This document shows positions 1-6,077 of a DNA stretch of 15,850 nucleotides, piece after piece. The notes beneath the pieces were generated by a model. That model was given only the letters and a program-made list of their open reading frames with translations. It did no database searches and had not been told where the DNA came from. Position 1 is the stretch's first letter. Every line of letters begins with the position of its first letter. The DNA is from JBOGFI01 sp050743365 (lineage in GTDB: Bacteria > Actinomycetota > Acidimicrobiia > IMCC26256 > JACDBD01), in contig JBOGFI010000200.1 in the NCBI GenBank assembly GCA_050743365.1, positions 1 to 15,850 of the forward strand. Reading direction: 5' to 3'. Both the position numbers and the translations under genes were made by a program.

Positions 1-111
1 GTCCTCGCCGGTGCCGCCCTGGCGCGGTTCGCGGTCGTGGAGGCGGGCCGGGCGTCGGCCCGCGACCCCCGGTACACCGTCCGGTCCCAGCGGGCGCGGC
101 TGCGTACTTGA
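1..111 (+). CDS. NrfD/PsrC-family membrane subunit, C-terminal end only (partial)
   Basis: Frame 1 is open from the window edge to a TGA at 109-111 and encodes the last 36 residues of a protein. The segment starts with a small-residue hydrophobic stretch (VLAGAALARFAVVEAG). It ends with the ASARDPRYTVRSQRARL type of tail that I recognise from NrfD/PsrC (polysulfide reductase, membrane anchor) proteins, where a cytoplasmic SARDPxYTVxPQRxR tail follows the last helix. NrfD subunits are quinone-interacting membrane partners of an iron-sulfur protein and usually a molybdopterin oxidoreductase such as formate dehydrogenase-like or polysulfide reductase-like enzymes. Those partners would lie upstream, outside the window. 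Only the tail is visible, so the identification rests on a short motif. The gene ends 87 bases before the rhodanese gene on the same strand. Confidence 0.6.
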   Translation, partial: VLAGAALARFAVVEAGRASARDPRYTVRSQRARLRT

Positions 112-198
112 CTCCCGGCGCGTCGCGCCATCGCCCCTGAGACCTTGACCGTCGCCACGAACGACTACTCGAGGCTTGAGCTTGGGTAGGAGGCGGGC

Positions 199-855
199 AT
201 GGCGACGATGATCGACACGGACAACGTCCGCCGCCGGCTCGAGGCCGGCGCCCAGTTGTTGGAGGTACTTCCCCGCAAGGAGTACGAGGAGGAGCACCTG
301 CCGGGCGCGGTGAGCATCCCGCTCGCGGAGATAGACGACCGGACCCACGAGCTCGATTCCGGCCGGCCAGTGATTGTCTACTGCTTCGACTACCAGTGAG
401 ATCTGAGCCCCCGAGCCGCGTGCCGGCTCGAGCAGCTCGGGTTTCGCGACGTGTACGACTACGCCGTCGGCAAGATGGCCTGGTTGGCGTGCGGCCTGCC
501 GTTCGAGGGCTCCGCCAGCGAGGACACACGAGTCGGCGCCATCGCCCGAACCGACGTGCCGACCTGCCGGATCGGCGAGCGGCTCGGCGACCTGCCGGCC
601 TCGGCACGGGCCTGGGGCCTGTGCGTGGTGGCGAACCAGGAGGGTTGCGTCACGGGCGTGATCCGCTCGGGGGCGTTCGCGCTCGGTCCCGAGACGCTCG
701 TCGACCAGGCCATGACGCCGGGCCCGAGCACTGTGCGGCCGAGCATGCGCAAGGCCGACCTCGCCCGTGACGTCGCCGACCGGCACCTGCCCTACGTGCT
801 CGTCACCACGCCATTCGGCGAGCTGATCGGGCTCGTCCGCGCCGATGACCTCTAG
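199..855 (+). CDS. Rhodanese-CBS protein with an in-frame TGA (candidate selenoprotein or nonsense-interrupted gene)
   Basis: The start is the ATG at 199, with AGGAGG at 188-193 and a 5-base spacer. Codons 1-66 give a rhodanese N-half (EVLPRKEYEEEHLPGAVSIP, then VIVYCFDYQ). Codon 67 is TGA (397-399). The same frame then continues without interruption to the TAG at 853-855: DLSPRAACRLEQLGF and VYDYAVGKMAWLACGLPFEG complete the rhodanese fold, and residues of about 105-218 resemble a CBS pair (VTGVIRSGAF, VDQAMTPGPSTVRP, FGELIGLVRADDL). Cys62 is the expected catalytic cysteine. The TGA lies at C+5, the place of the second Cys in rhodaneses with a CX4C loop (YCWGPxCNxxxxAA type). Read through, the protein has 218 residues. 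Rhodaneses transfer sulfane sulfur, and CBS pairs usually bind adenosyl ligands. The TGA may be a selenocysteine codon, a single-base nonsense change from TGC or TGT, or a sequence error. No frameshift accompanies it. Confidence 0.75.
412..430 (+). promoter_or_regulatory. Hairpin just downstream of the in-frame TGA (possible bacterial SECIS element)
   Basis: Bases 412-418 (CGAGCCG) pair perfectly with 424-430 (CGGCTCG), leaving a five-base loop CGTGC at 419-423. The loop begins 19 bases after the TGA at 397-399, inside the roughly 16-37 base distance known for bacterial SECIS elements. It has a G among its first two bases and a GU in its middle. A bulged U in the upper stem, as in E. coli fdhF, is not seen. 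Competing pairings exist (410-415 with 436-441, and 429-432 with 436-439), and short perfect stems are common in DNA this GC-rich. The assignment is therefore tentative. Confidence 0.3.
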
Positions 856-856
856 A

Positions 857-1528
857 TCAGCTCGCTGGGGTCTCGGCGTGCGGCGCGGCCACCGGCTTCG
901 ACTCGGGTGATCCCCGCTGGCGCAGGAACACGCTCAGCAGCACGATCGAGCCCACGGCCAGGAACTCGCTCTGCCAGTTCTGGAACGACTCGAACCAGAA
1001 CTGCGACGAGCGGACGTACTCCGCGAAGCTCACGGCCGCCTCGCCGTGGGCCTGGCGCTCGGAGTTGTACTCGGAGACCCCGCCCAGTGCGTGGCCCAGG
1101 ATCGAGCCCAGGAACAGCAGCGCGAACACAACGAGCAGTGAGTTCTCGTAGAGCTTGAGCCAGGGTCGGCCGCGACGAACCGGCCACGGCGCGTCCGCGA
1201 GCTCTGCCTTCGACCGCGGGTCTTCGTCCACGTCGTTGTGCTCGTTGGGCCTCTTCGACTCCGCCGAGCCCTTCTGGACCAGGAACACGGTCAGGACGAT
1301 GAACGCGCCCATCTGGAGGAACTCGCTCTCCCAGTTCTCGAAGACGGACTCGAAGAAATGCCCGTCGGTCAGGTACTGGCCGTAACCGACCGTGGGCTCG
1401 CCGTGCGTTTCCTGTTCGGCATTGAAGGTCCGGTGCCCCGCCAGGCTGTGTCCCAACAGGAGGAAGAGGAACAGCGCGAAGCAGGTGAGCGACAACCCGT
1501 TGTCGCGCAGGAACCGACGTATGGGCAC
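857..1528 (-). CDS. DUF6766-like four-helix membrane protein with internal duplication
   Basis: This 223-residue protein starts at GTG 1528 and stops with TGA at 857-859. It has two homologous halves. Each half has a hydrophobic helix (SLTCFALFLFLLLGHSLAG; SLLVVFALLFLGSILGHALGG), a soluble stretch with N-E-Q/R-HGE (FNAEQETHGEPTV; YNSERQAHGEAAV), and then an FES-NW-SEFL motif. The motif runs into a second helix and a basic RGSPESK-type end (NWESEFLQMGAFIVLTVFLV; NWQSEFLAVGSIVLLSVFLR). I recall this architecture from the DUF6766 family, whose function is unknown. Four membrane segments are predicted by eye, with an acidic linker between the halves. No clear Shine-Dalgarno precedes the GTG. The gene converges on the rhodanese-CBS gene with only one base between the two stop codons. 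Confidence 0.8.
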   Translation of the reverse strand: MPIRRFLRDNGLSLTCFALFLFLLLGHSLAGHRTFNAEQETHGEPTVGYGQYLTDGHFFESVFENWESEFLQMGAFIVLTVFLVQKGSAESKRPNEHNDVDEDPRSKAELADAPWPVRRGRPWLKLYENSLLVVFALLFLGSILGHALGGVSEYNSERQAHGEAAVSFAEYVRSSQFWFESFQNWQSEFLAVGSIVLLSVFLRQRGSPESKPVAAPHAETPAS

Positions 1529-1567
1529 CGAGCGAGTCTGCCCCGCGCGCAGCGAAGGACGGGGGAT

Positions 1568-2531
1568 TCACGATCCGAAGGCGGGGATCACCTTGCGCTC
1601 GTAGAAGTCGAAGAACCCCTCCTGGTTCGGCCCGACCTGGTGGACGTAGACCTCCTCGTAGCCGGCCTCGAGGAACTCCTCGATCGCCTCCACGTGGCGG
1701 CCAGCGTCAGGTCCGCACACGACCCGTTCGGCGACGTCGTCCTCGTCGAGCACGCTCACCGCCTGCTCGAAGTGCTGCGGCATGGGCAGCTCCTGGCCCC
1801 AACTGGCCGGCGAGCGCCGCATTCGGCCACCACTCGTGGGCGACCTGCCGGCCCTGCTCCTCCGAGTCCGCCCAACACACCATGACCTGGCCGATTCGAG
1901 GCTTGCCCTCGCCCCCGGCCTTGTCGAAGGTGGCGAGCAGGTCGGAGTCGGGAGCGGTCCCGATGATGCCGTCGCCCTCTCGGCCGGCGAGTTCGGCCGC
2001 CTGCTCCCCGGCGGCGGCCACGAGGATCGGCGGGGCGCTGTCGGGGTCGCAGTACACGCGGGCGTTCTCGACGGTGTAGTGCTCCCCCCGGTGGTGGACG
2101 AGGGCGCCGCTCATGAGCTGGCGCATGAGGCCGACCGCCTCCTCGAGCATGTCGAGCCGCACCGACACCGACGGCCAGCGCTCGCCGGTGACGTGCTCGT
2201 TGAGGTTCTCGCCCGTGCCGACCCCGAGGAAGAACCTTCCCGGCATCATCTCCCCCACCGTCGCCGCCGCCTGCGCCACCAACGCCGGGTGGATGCGGAT
2301 CAGCGGGCACGTCACGCCGGTGCCGACCCGCAGCCGCTCGGTGGCCTCCGCAACGCCGCCCAGCACCGCCCAGGCGAACGGGCTGTGGCCCTGGCGGTCG
2401 GTCCAGGGGTGGTAGTGATCCGAGAGCAGGGCGAACGTGAACCCGGCCTCCTCGGCCCGGCGCGCATAACGCACCAGGTCGGGGGCGGCATGCTCCTCGC
2501 TCGACAGCGCGTAGCCGATCTCGGCCGTCAC
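1568..2531 (-). pseudogene. F420-dependent LLM-class oxidoreductase (TIGR03557-like), broken by a one-base frameshift
   Basis: The frame from GTG 2531 encodes a bacterial luciferase-like TIM barrel: AEIGYALSSEEHAAPDLVRYARRAEEAG, LLSDHYHPWTDRQGHSPFAWAVLGGVAEAT, RVGTGVTCPLIRIHPALVAQAAATV, and GRFFLGVGTGENLNEHVTGERWP. These are hallmarks of F420-dependent glucose-6-phosphate-dehydrogenase-like oxidoreductases. Coding continues through HEWWPNAALAGQLG, then must shift frame at about 1795-1803 (a GGCCCC run on the + strand). It resumes as QELPMPQHFEQAVSVLDEDDV and ends FFDFYERKVIPAFGS at the TGA, 1568-1570. Removing one base there gives an intact protein of about 320 residues, a normal family length. 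It is either a true frameshift or a homopolymer error. The start was chosen because GTG 2531 overlaps the TGA of the upstream gene (GTGA, 2531-2528) and matches the family N-terminus. The substrate cannot be told. Confidence 0.8.
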
Positions 2532-2761
2532 GACCGCTTGCGAGCGGTGGCCTTCCCGCCCTTGCGGCCGGCGCTCTTCTTCTGCGAGCTGGTGCCCCCC
2601 TGCGAGCGCTGGGAGCCGCCCTTCGAGCCTGACGCCTTCCCGCCCCGCTTCGAGGCCCCGGGCGAGTTGGCGATCCTGGCGGCCCGACTCTTGGACATGC
2701 CCTTCTTCTTGAGCTTCTCGTACTGCCGCTCGTTCTTGACGCTGGGACGTTTGTTCGGCAT
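2528..2761 (-). CDS. Small basic DUF7218-like protein with Lys/Ser/Gly-rich tail
   Basis: This is a 77-residue protein starting at ATG 2761, preceded by GGGAGGG a few bases upstream on the minus strand. Residues 1-35 (PNKRPSVKNERQYEKLKKKGMSKSRAARIANS) resemble the short helical N-terminal module of small proteins with PxVKxxxxYExLRxxGxSKxxAARIANA, which I associate with DUF7218. From about residue 36 it is a low-complexity tail rich in Gly, Ser, Lys and Arg (GGKASGSKGGSQRSQ, KKSAGRKGGKATARKRS) that should be disordered and strongly basic. Binding of nucleic acid is plausible but is inference from charge alone. The stop codon overlaps the GTG of the F420 oxidoreductase gene, so the two are probably co-transcribed. 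The divergent STAS gene starts 105 bases away. Confidence 0.7.
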   Translation of the reverse strand: MPNKRPSVKNERQYEKLKKKGMSKSRAARIANSPGASKRGGKASGSKGGSQRSQGGTSSQKKSAGRKGGKATARKRS

Positions 2762-2866
2762 GGGAACCCTCCCGGTCGGGGCCTACTCCTCTTGCACCGA
2801 CTTTCTTCCCACACCTGTCGGAATCCATACTTTCGCCCTACCGCATCCCTGGGGGCAGGATCGAGG

Positions 2867-3184
2867 ATGAGCGAGGATCAGTTCACGACCGCGCCGGAGA
2901 CTGCGGAGGGGGAAGTGGTCGTGACCGCCACCGGGGAGATCGACCTGGCCAGCGCGGCCGGTTTCGAGCGCGAGCTCTTCGCCGCCCTCGACCGGGACCC
3001 GAACGTCGTGGTCGTCGATCTGGCCGGGGTGGCGTTCCTCGACTCCTCCGGGGTGAACGCGCTCGTGCAGGCGGCGCGCCGGGCCGGCAACGACACCAAG
3101 CTGGTCGTCCGGGCGCCCTCGGAGGCTTGCCGCCGGGTCTTCGAGGCGACCCGGCTCGACGAGATCCTCGAAATCCGCGAATAG
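2867..3184 (+). CDS. STAS-domain anti-sigma factor antagonist (SpoIIAA/RsbV type)
   Basis: This 105-residue protein is essentially a single STAS domain. It has EVVVTATGEIDLASAAGFERE at residues 16-36, the hydrophobic strand NVVVVDLAGVAFLDSSGV at 46-63, and VVRAPSEACRRVFEATRLDEILEI at the C-terminus. Ser60 in the LDSSG motif is the expected phosphorylation site. In partner switching the unphosphorylated protein binds the anti-sigma kinase and frees the sigma factor, and the phosphorylated form cannot. The start at ATG 2867 is chosen over an upstream ATG at 2792. It has AGGA at 2857-2860 with a 6-base spacer, and the upstream extension does not look like protein. The likely partner kinase follows 60 bases downstream on the same strand, and a SpoIIE phosphatase that could reactivate it lies next to that on the opposite strand. 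Confidence 0.88.
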   Translation: MSEDQFTTAPETAEGEVVVTATGEIDLASAAGFERELFAALDRDPNVVVVDLAGVAFLDSSGVNALVQAARRAGNDTKLVVRAPSEACRRVFEATRLDEILEIRE

Positions 3185-3197
3185 GGCGAGCAAGCCG

Positions 3198-3223
3198 GTT
3201 TTGCCGAACGGTGCCGAGGGTAC
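3198..3223 (+). promoter_or_regulatory. Candidate SigB/SigF-type promoter (GTTT-N16-GGGTAC)
   Basis: GTTT at 3198-3201 and GGGTAC at 3218-3223 are separated by 16 bases. This matches the GTTT-N14-17-GGGTA pattern of general-stress (SigB) promoters in Gram-positives and SigF promoters in mycobacteria. It lies in the 60-base gap between the STAS gene and the anti-sigma kinase gene, with the -10 element 21 bases before the ATG at 3245. Transcription from here would give a leader of about 15 bases. Anti-sigma genes of this type are often under control of their own sigma factor (as for mycobacterial usfX-sigF), which makes the placement meaningful. The match is by eye only. Confidence 0.5.
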
Positions 3224-3244
3224 GAACAGGTTTCCTCCACGCTG

Positions 3245-3634
3245 ATGAAGACGACCCTTTTGAGCGCATCGACCGAGCTCAAACTCCCCGGCGTCGCGGT
3301 GAGCGTCGCCGGCGCCCGTGAGTTCACCCGTTCCTGCCTGTCGAGTGCTCCGAAAGAGACCATCGAGCGGGCCGTCCTGCTGGTGAGCGAACTGGTGACG
3401 AACGCGGTCGTCCACGCCGCGTGCGACGTCCGGCTGCGCGTGACCCCGGGATCGCCGGTGCGAGTCGAGGTGCGCGACGAGAACGCGGAGCCGCCACAGG
3501 CGCGGGGCCGGGAGCCGCTGGAGGTAGGCGGGTTCGGCCTGGTCATCGTCGAGTCGGTCGCGTCTCGATGGGGTGTCGAGCCCCAGCCGACCGGCAAGGT
3601 CGTGTGGTTCGAGCTCGACTCTCCAGCTCGCTAG
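3245..3634 (+). CDS. Anti-sigma factor serine kinase (SpoIIAB/RsbW-type HATPase)
   Basis: This 129-residue protein has a GHKL ATPase fold. The N-box is ELVTNAVVHA (Glu49, Asn53, His57), the G1 box is VRDENAEPP (Asp78), and the glycine-rich lid GGFGLVIVESVASRWG spans 95-110. Proteins of this length and type hold a SigB/SigF-like sigma factor inactive and phosphorylate the STAS antagonist. The STAS gene is the obvious partner, 60 bases upstream. A putative stress-sigma promoter lies between the two genes, so this gene may be expressed separately from the STAS gene. No strong ribosome-binding site precedes ATG 3245. Its TAG shares the palindrome CTAG (3631-3634) with the stop codon of the convergent phosphatase gene. 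The cognate sigma factor is not in this window. It could instead be one of the many unassigned actinobacterial RsbW-like ATPases. Confidence 0.85.
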   Translation: MKTTLLSASTELKLPGVAVSVAGAREFTRSCLSSAPKETIERAVLLVSELVTNAVVHAACDVRLRVTPGSPVRVEVRDENAEPPQARGREPLEVGGFGLVIVESVASRWGVEPQPTGKVVWFELDSPAR

Positions 3635-5652
3635 GGCCTTACCCGGAGGGCGACGAGGGCGACGTCGTCCTGCTGGTCGCCCTCCTGGAAGTCGAGGACG
3701 GCCTTCTCCACCCGCCGGACGATCGTGCCGGGATCGGCGCCGGCCGAGCCGGCGAGCAGCGCAACGAGGCGGTCCTCGCCGTACCGTCCGCGCCGACCGC
3801 GTGCCTCGGTAACGCCGTCCGTATAAAGCACCACCACGACGCCCGGCGAGAGGTCGGTGACCGTGTCGCTCAGCCGGCAATCGGAGGTGACCCCGAGGAG
3901 GCTGCCGGGCCGGCCGATCTTCTCCACCCGCCCCCCGGGGTCGACGCGCAGCGGGAGTGGATGGCCGCCCGACGCGATGGTCAGGCGGGTACCGCCCTCC
4001 CGGGGACGGAGGCGGGCGTACACGGCAGTGCAGAACCGCTCCGGGTGGTGGCGCAGGACCGCGTCGTTCAGCACGGAGAGGATCGACGTCGGCCGGGTCG
4101 CCCTAATGGCCGCGGCTCGGATCGTGTACCGGGTGAGCGCGGTGAGGGCAGCCGCCTGCGGCCCCTTCCCGCACACATCACCGACGACGATCGACCAGTC
4201 GTGGCGGGCGCGCTCGAACACGTCGTAGAAGTCGCCGCCGACCCGCTCGCCCGCGCCGCCGGGGAGATAGGTGGCCGCGAGCTCGACGCCGGGGATGTCA
4301 GGAAGCTCCGGAGGGAGCAGGCTCTCCTCGAGAGTGAGGGCGAGCCGCGCGAACCGCTCCCGGCTCTCGCGCAGGGCGCGCTCGTCCGCCTTGCGCTCGG
4401 TGATGTCGCGCAGGTAGCCCGTGAACGCGGGCGGGCCGGGCACGTCGACCCGGGTGACGGTGAGCTCGACCGGGAATTCGCCGCCGCCGTGCCGCATGGC
4501 CGTGATCTCGAGCCGCTGCCCGAGGATCGAGCCCTCGCCGGTCGCGAGGTAGCGGGCAAAGCTCCGGTAGTGCGTCTCCCGGAGCGACGGCGGGACGATG
4601 AGCTCGCCCATGACGCACCCGAGCACGTCCGACCGTGAGTACCCGAACGTGCGCTCGGCGGCCGGGTTGAACTCGGTGATTCGGCCCTCGTGGTCGATTG
4701 AAACCACGCAGTCGAGCGCTGCCTCGATCACCGCGCTCTTGCGCGCCTCGCTCTCGCGCACCTGCTCGTCGACCCGCTGGCGCTGGATGAACTGGCCGAA
4801 CTGGGTGCCGACCGACTCCATCATGTCGAGGAGCTCCTGGTCGGGCTCCTCGATCGCGGTGCCGAAGAACTCGAGCACGCCGAGGAACTCGCCCCCCGCG
4901 CCCCGCACGGGCACCCCGAAGGCGCCGTGGAGGTCCGACTCGGCGGCGGCGGGCGCACGGGGGAAGTTGTCGTCGCGGACAACATCGGGAATCCAAGCCG
5001 GCGCACCGCTCGACCACACTCGTCCGGGGAGCCCCGTGCCGGGTGGGAACCGGTAGCGGCGGGTCAGCTCCGCGAAGGCGGGCGGCACCTCGGGTGCGCC
5101 CCAGACCTCGACGCAGCGGAGCACCGCCTCCTCGGGGTCGAGGTCCCACATCGCGCTCTGCTGCCAGCCCAGCGCCGCGCATACCACGGGCAGGATCCGC
5201 TCGCTCGCCTCGGTGAGGGTGGCGGCCTCGGCGAGGACGCGCGTGGCGGCGTGCTGGGCCGCCAGGCGCCGCTCGGCCCGGCGCCGCGCCGTGACGTCGG
5301 TCGCGATGCTGACGATGCCCTCGAGCCGCCCGTCGACGTCGAGCACCGGCGAGTCGATGGCGTGCACGTCGACGACGGCGCCGTCGGCGCGGCGCACCCG
5401 GAACTCGCCCTCCCAGGTCTCGCCGGCGGTGAGGCGCTCGCCGATCTCGTCGAGGACGGCGGGAGCCGGTAGGTCGACGGCGAACTCCGCCGCGTCCGAC
5501 CCGACGACCTCCTCGCGCGGGCGGCCGTACAGCGTCTCGGCGTGGCGGTTGCAGTCGACAATCCGGCCCGAGAGGTCGGTGACGATGATGGAGACCTGGG
5601 CGTCGTCGAGCACCGACCGGTCGATCCGCCCGCGCGCGAGCTCGTCAGCCAC
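3631..5652 (-). CDS. PAS-GAF-PAS-SpoIIE (PP2C) sensor phosphatase, RsbU/RsbP-like
   Basis: A 673-residue soluble protein. Domains in order: PAS at about 10-125 (VSIIVTDLSGRIVDCNRHAETLYG ... DVTARRRAE), GAF at about 135-285 (PGTGLPGRVWSSGAPAWIPDV, GAFGVPV), a second PAS at about 300-415 (DCVVSIDHEGRITEFNPAAERTFGYS ... YLRDITERK), then a SpoIIE-type PP2C domain from about 440 to the end. The metal-binding acidic motifs are present: GGDFYD at 472-477, GDVCGKG after it, YTDGVTE from 610, and QQDDVALVAL near the end. Such enzymes dephosphorylate STAS antagonists in response to signals sensed by PAS/GAF, and the neighbouring STAS protein is the likely substrate. The start at GTG 5652 overlaps the upstream gene by 8 bases. 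The open frame runs further upstream, but that part does not look like protein. No membrane segment is seen. Confidence 0.87.
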   Translation of the reverse strand: MADELARGRIDRSVLDDAQVSIIVTDLSGRIVDCNRHAETLYGRPREEVVGSDAAEFAVDLPAPAVLDEIGERLTAGETWEGEFRVRRADGAVVDVHAIDSPVLDVDGRLEGIVSIATDVTARRRAERRLAAQHAATRVLAEAATLTEASERILPVVCAALGWQQSAMWDLDPEEAVLRCVEVWGAPEVPPAFAELTRRYRFPPGTGLPGRVWSSGAPAWIPDVVRDDNFPRAPAAAESDLHGAFGVPVRGAGGEFLGVLEFFGTAIEEPDQELLDMMESVGTQFGQFIQRQRVDEQVRESEARKSAVIEAALDCVVSIDHEGRITEFNPAAERTFGYSRSDVLGCVMGELIVPPSLRETHYRSFARYLATGEGSILGQRLEITAMRHGGGEFPVELTVTRVDVPGPPAFTGYLRDITERKADERALRESRERFARLALTLEESLLPPELPDIPGVELAATYLPGGAGERVGGDFYDVFERARHDWSIVVGDVCGKGPQAAALTALTRYTIRAAAIRATRPTSILSVLNDAVLRHHPERFCTAVYARLRPREGGTRLTIASGGHPLPLRVDPGGRVEKIGRPGSLLGVTSDCRLSDTVTDLSPGVVVVLYTDGVTEARGRRGRYGEDRLVALLAGSAGADPGTIVRRVEKAVLDFQEGDQQDDVALVALRVRP

Positions 5653-6055
5653 CGGCCTCGGCGCCCTTCGCGGGCCCGCCGGCCGGCGCGTCCCGCAGCG
5701 ACTCCTTCCAGGTGCGGAAGCGGCCGTGGATGCGGCCGTCCGGGCCTCGGCCCTCACCGCGCCCGTCGGGCCAGAGCCGGAACGCGTAGCGCTCGCCGAG
5801 ATCGTCGGCCGCCAGCGCCATGTAGCGGGCGTGGGCACGCGAGGCTGGCCCGGCCCGCCACAACAGGTAGCGCCCGATCCGTCGCTTGTACGTGACCAGC
5901 GAGACGCCCAGGTCAGCGCCCAGCTCGAGCAGCTCCGGCGGTGCCTCGCGCCAGCGCTCGGCCGGGATGACGTACTCGCGCTGAGGCAACGGCGGCAGGT
6001 CCGCGGTGTGGTAGTCGGCGGTAACCGGCGGTCGCTCCTCGGGCGCAGTGGCCAT
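5645..6055 (-). CDS. Uncharacterised 136-residue protein upstream of the SpoIIE phosphatase
   Basis: I do not recognise this family. The 136-residue product starts at ATG 6055. It has a Pro-rich N-terminus, then REYVIPAERWREAPPELLELGADLGVSLVTYKRRIGRYLLWRAG at about 25-70. Next comes RAHARYMALAADDLGERYAFRLWPDGRG and a GRIHGRFRTWKESLRDA segment, ending in a Gly/Ala-rich tail. It is rich in Arg, Trp and Tyr with no membrane segment. The ordinary amino-acid composition and the tight 8-base overlap with the phosphatase start argue that it is a real gene in one operon, perhaps translationally coupled. No Shine-Dalgarno is visible. Its start lies 22 bases from the GTG of the divergent D-threonine aldolase-like gene, so the promoters of the two must overlap. 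A role as regulator or partner of the phosphatase is only a guess from position. Confidence 0.7.
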   Translation of the reverse strand: MATAPEERPPVTADYHTADLPPLPQREYVIPAERWREAPPELLELGADLGVSLVTYKRRIGRYLLWRAGPASRAHARYMALAADDLGERYAFRLWPDGRGEGRGPDGRIHGRFRTWKESLRDAPAGGPAKGAEAGG

Positions 6056-6063
6056 CCAGGTGC

Positions 6064-6077
6064 CATGCTCGCGCGCC
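6064..6077 (+). promoter_or_regulatory. Possible leaderless -10 element before the D-threonine aldolase-like gene
   Basis: CATGCT at 6064-6069 is a moderate match to the actinobacterial -10 consensus TANNNT and is followed by exactly 8 bases before GTG 6078. The same 8-base spacing is seen before the amidase gene. This would place the transcription start at the start codon. No clear -35 is seen. Confidence 0.25.

Noticed and set aside
451..855. Separate gene starting at GTG 451 for the CBS-like part of the rhodanese protein
   Set aside because: There is no ribosome-binding site, and the frame continues the rhodanese fold across the TGA, so an independent start in mid-domain is less likely than read-through or a broken gene. 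It cannot be fully excluded.
852..1571. 239-codon open frame on the minus strand overlapping the DUF6766-like gene
   Set aside because: It is a shadow frame with Arg/Gly/Pro-rich composition, while the overlapping frame gives clear helices and a repeated motif.
2532..2828. N-terminal extension of the F420 oxidoreductase frame up to 2828
   Set aside because: It runs antiparallel-free over the small basic protein gene in another frame, has a low-complexity unnatural composition, and the GTG at 2531 matches the family N-terminus with a 4-base overlap of stop and start.
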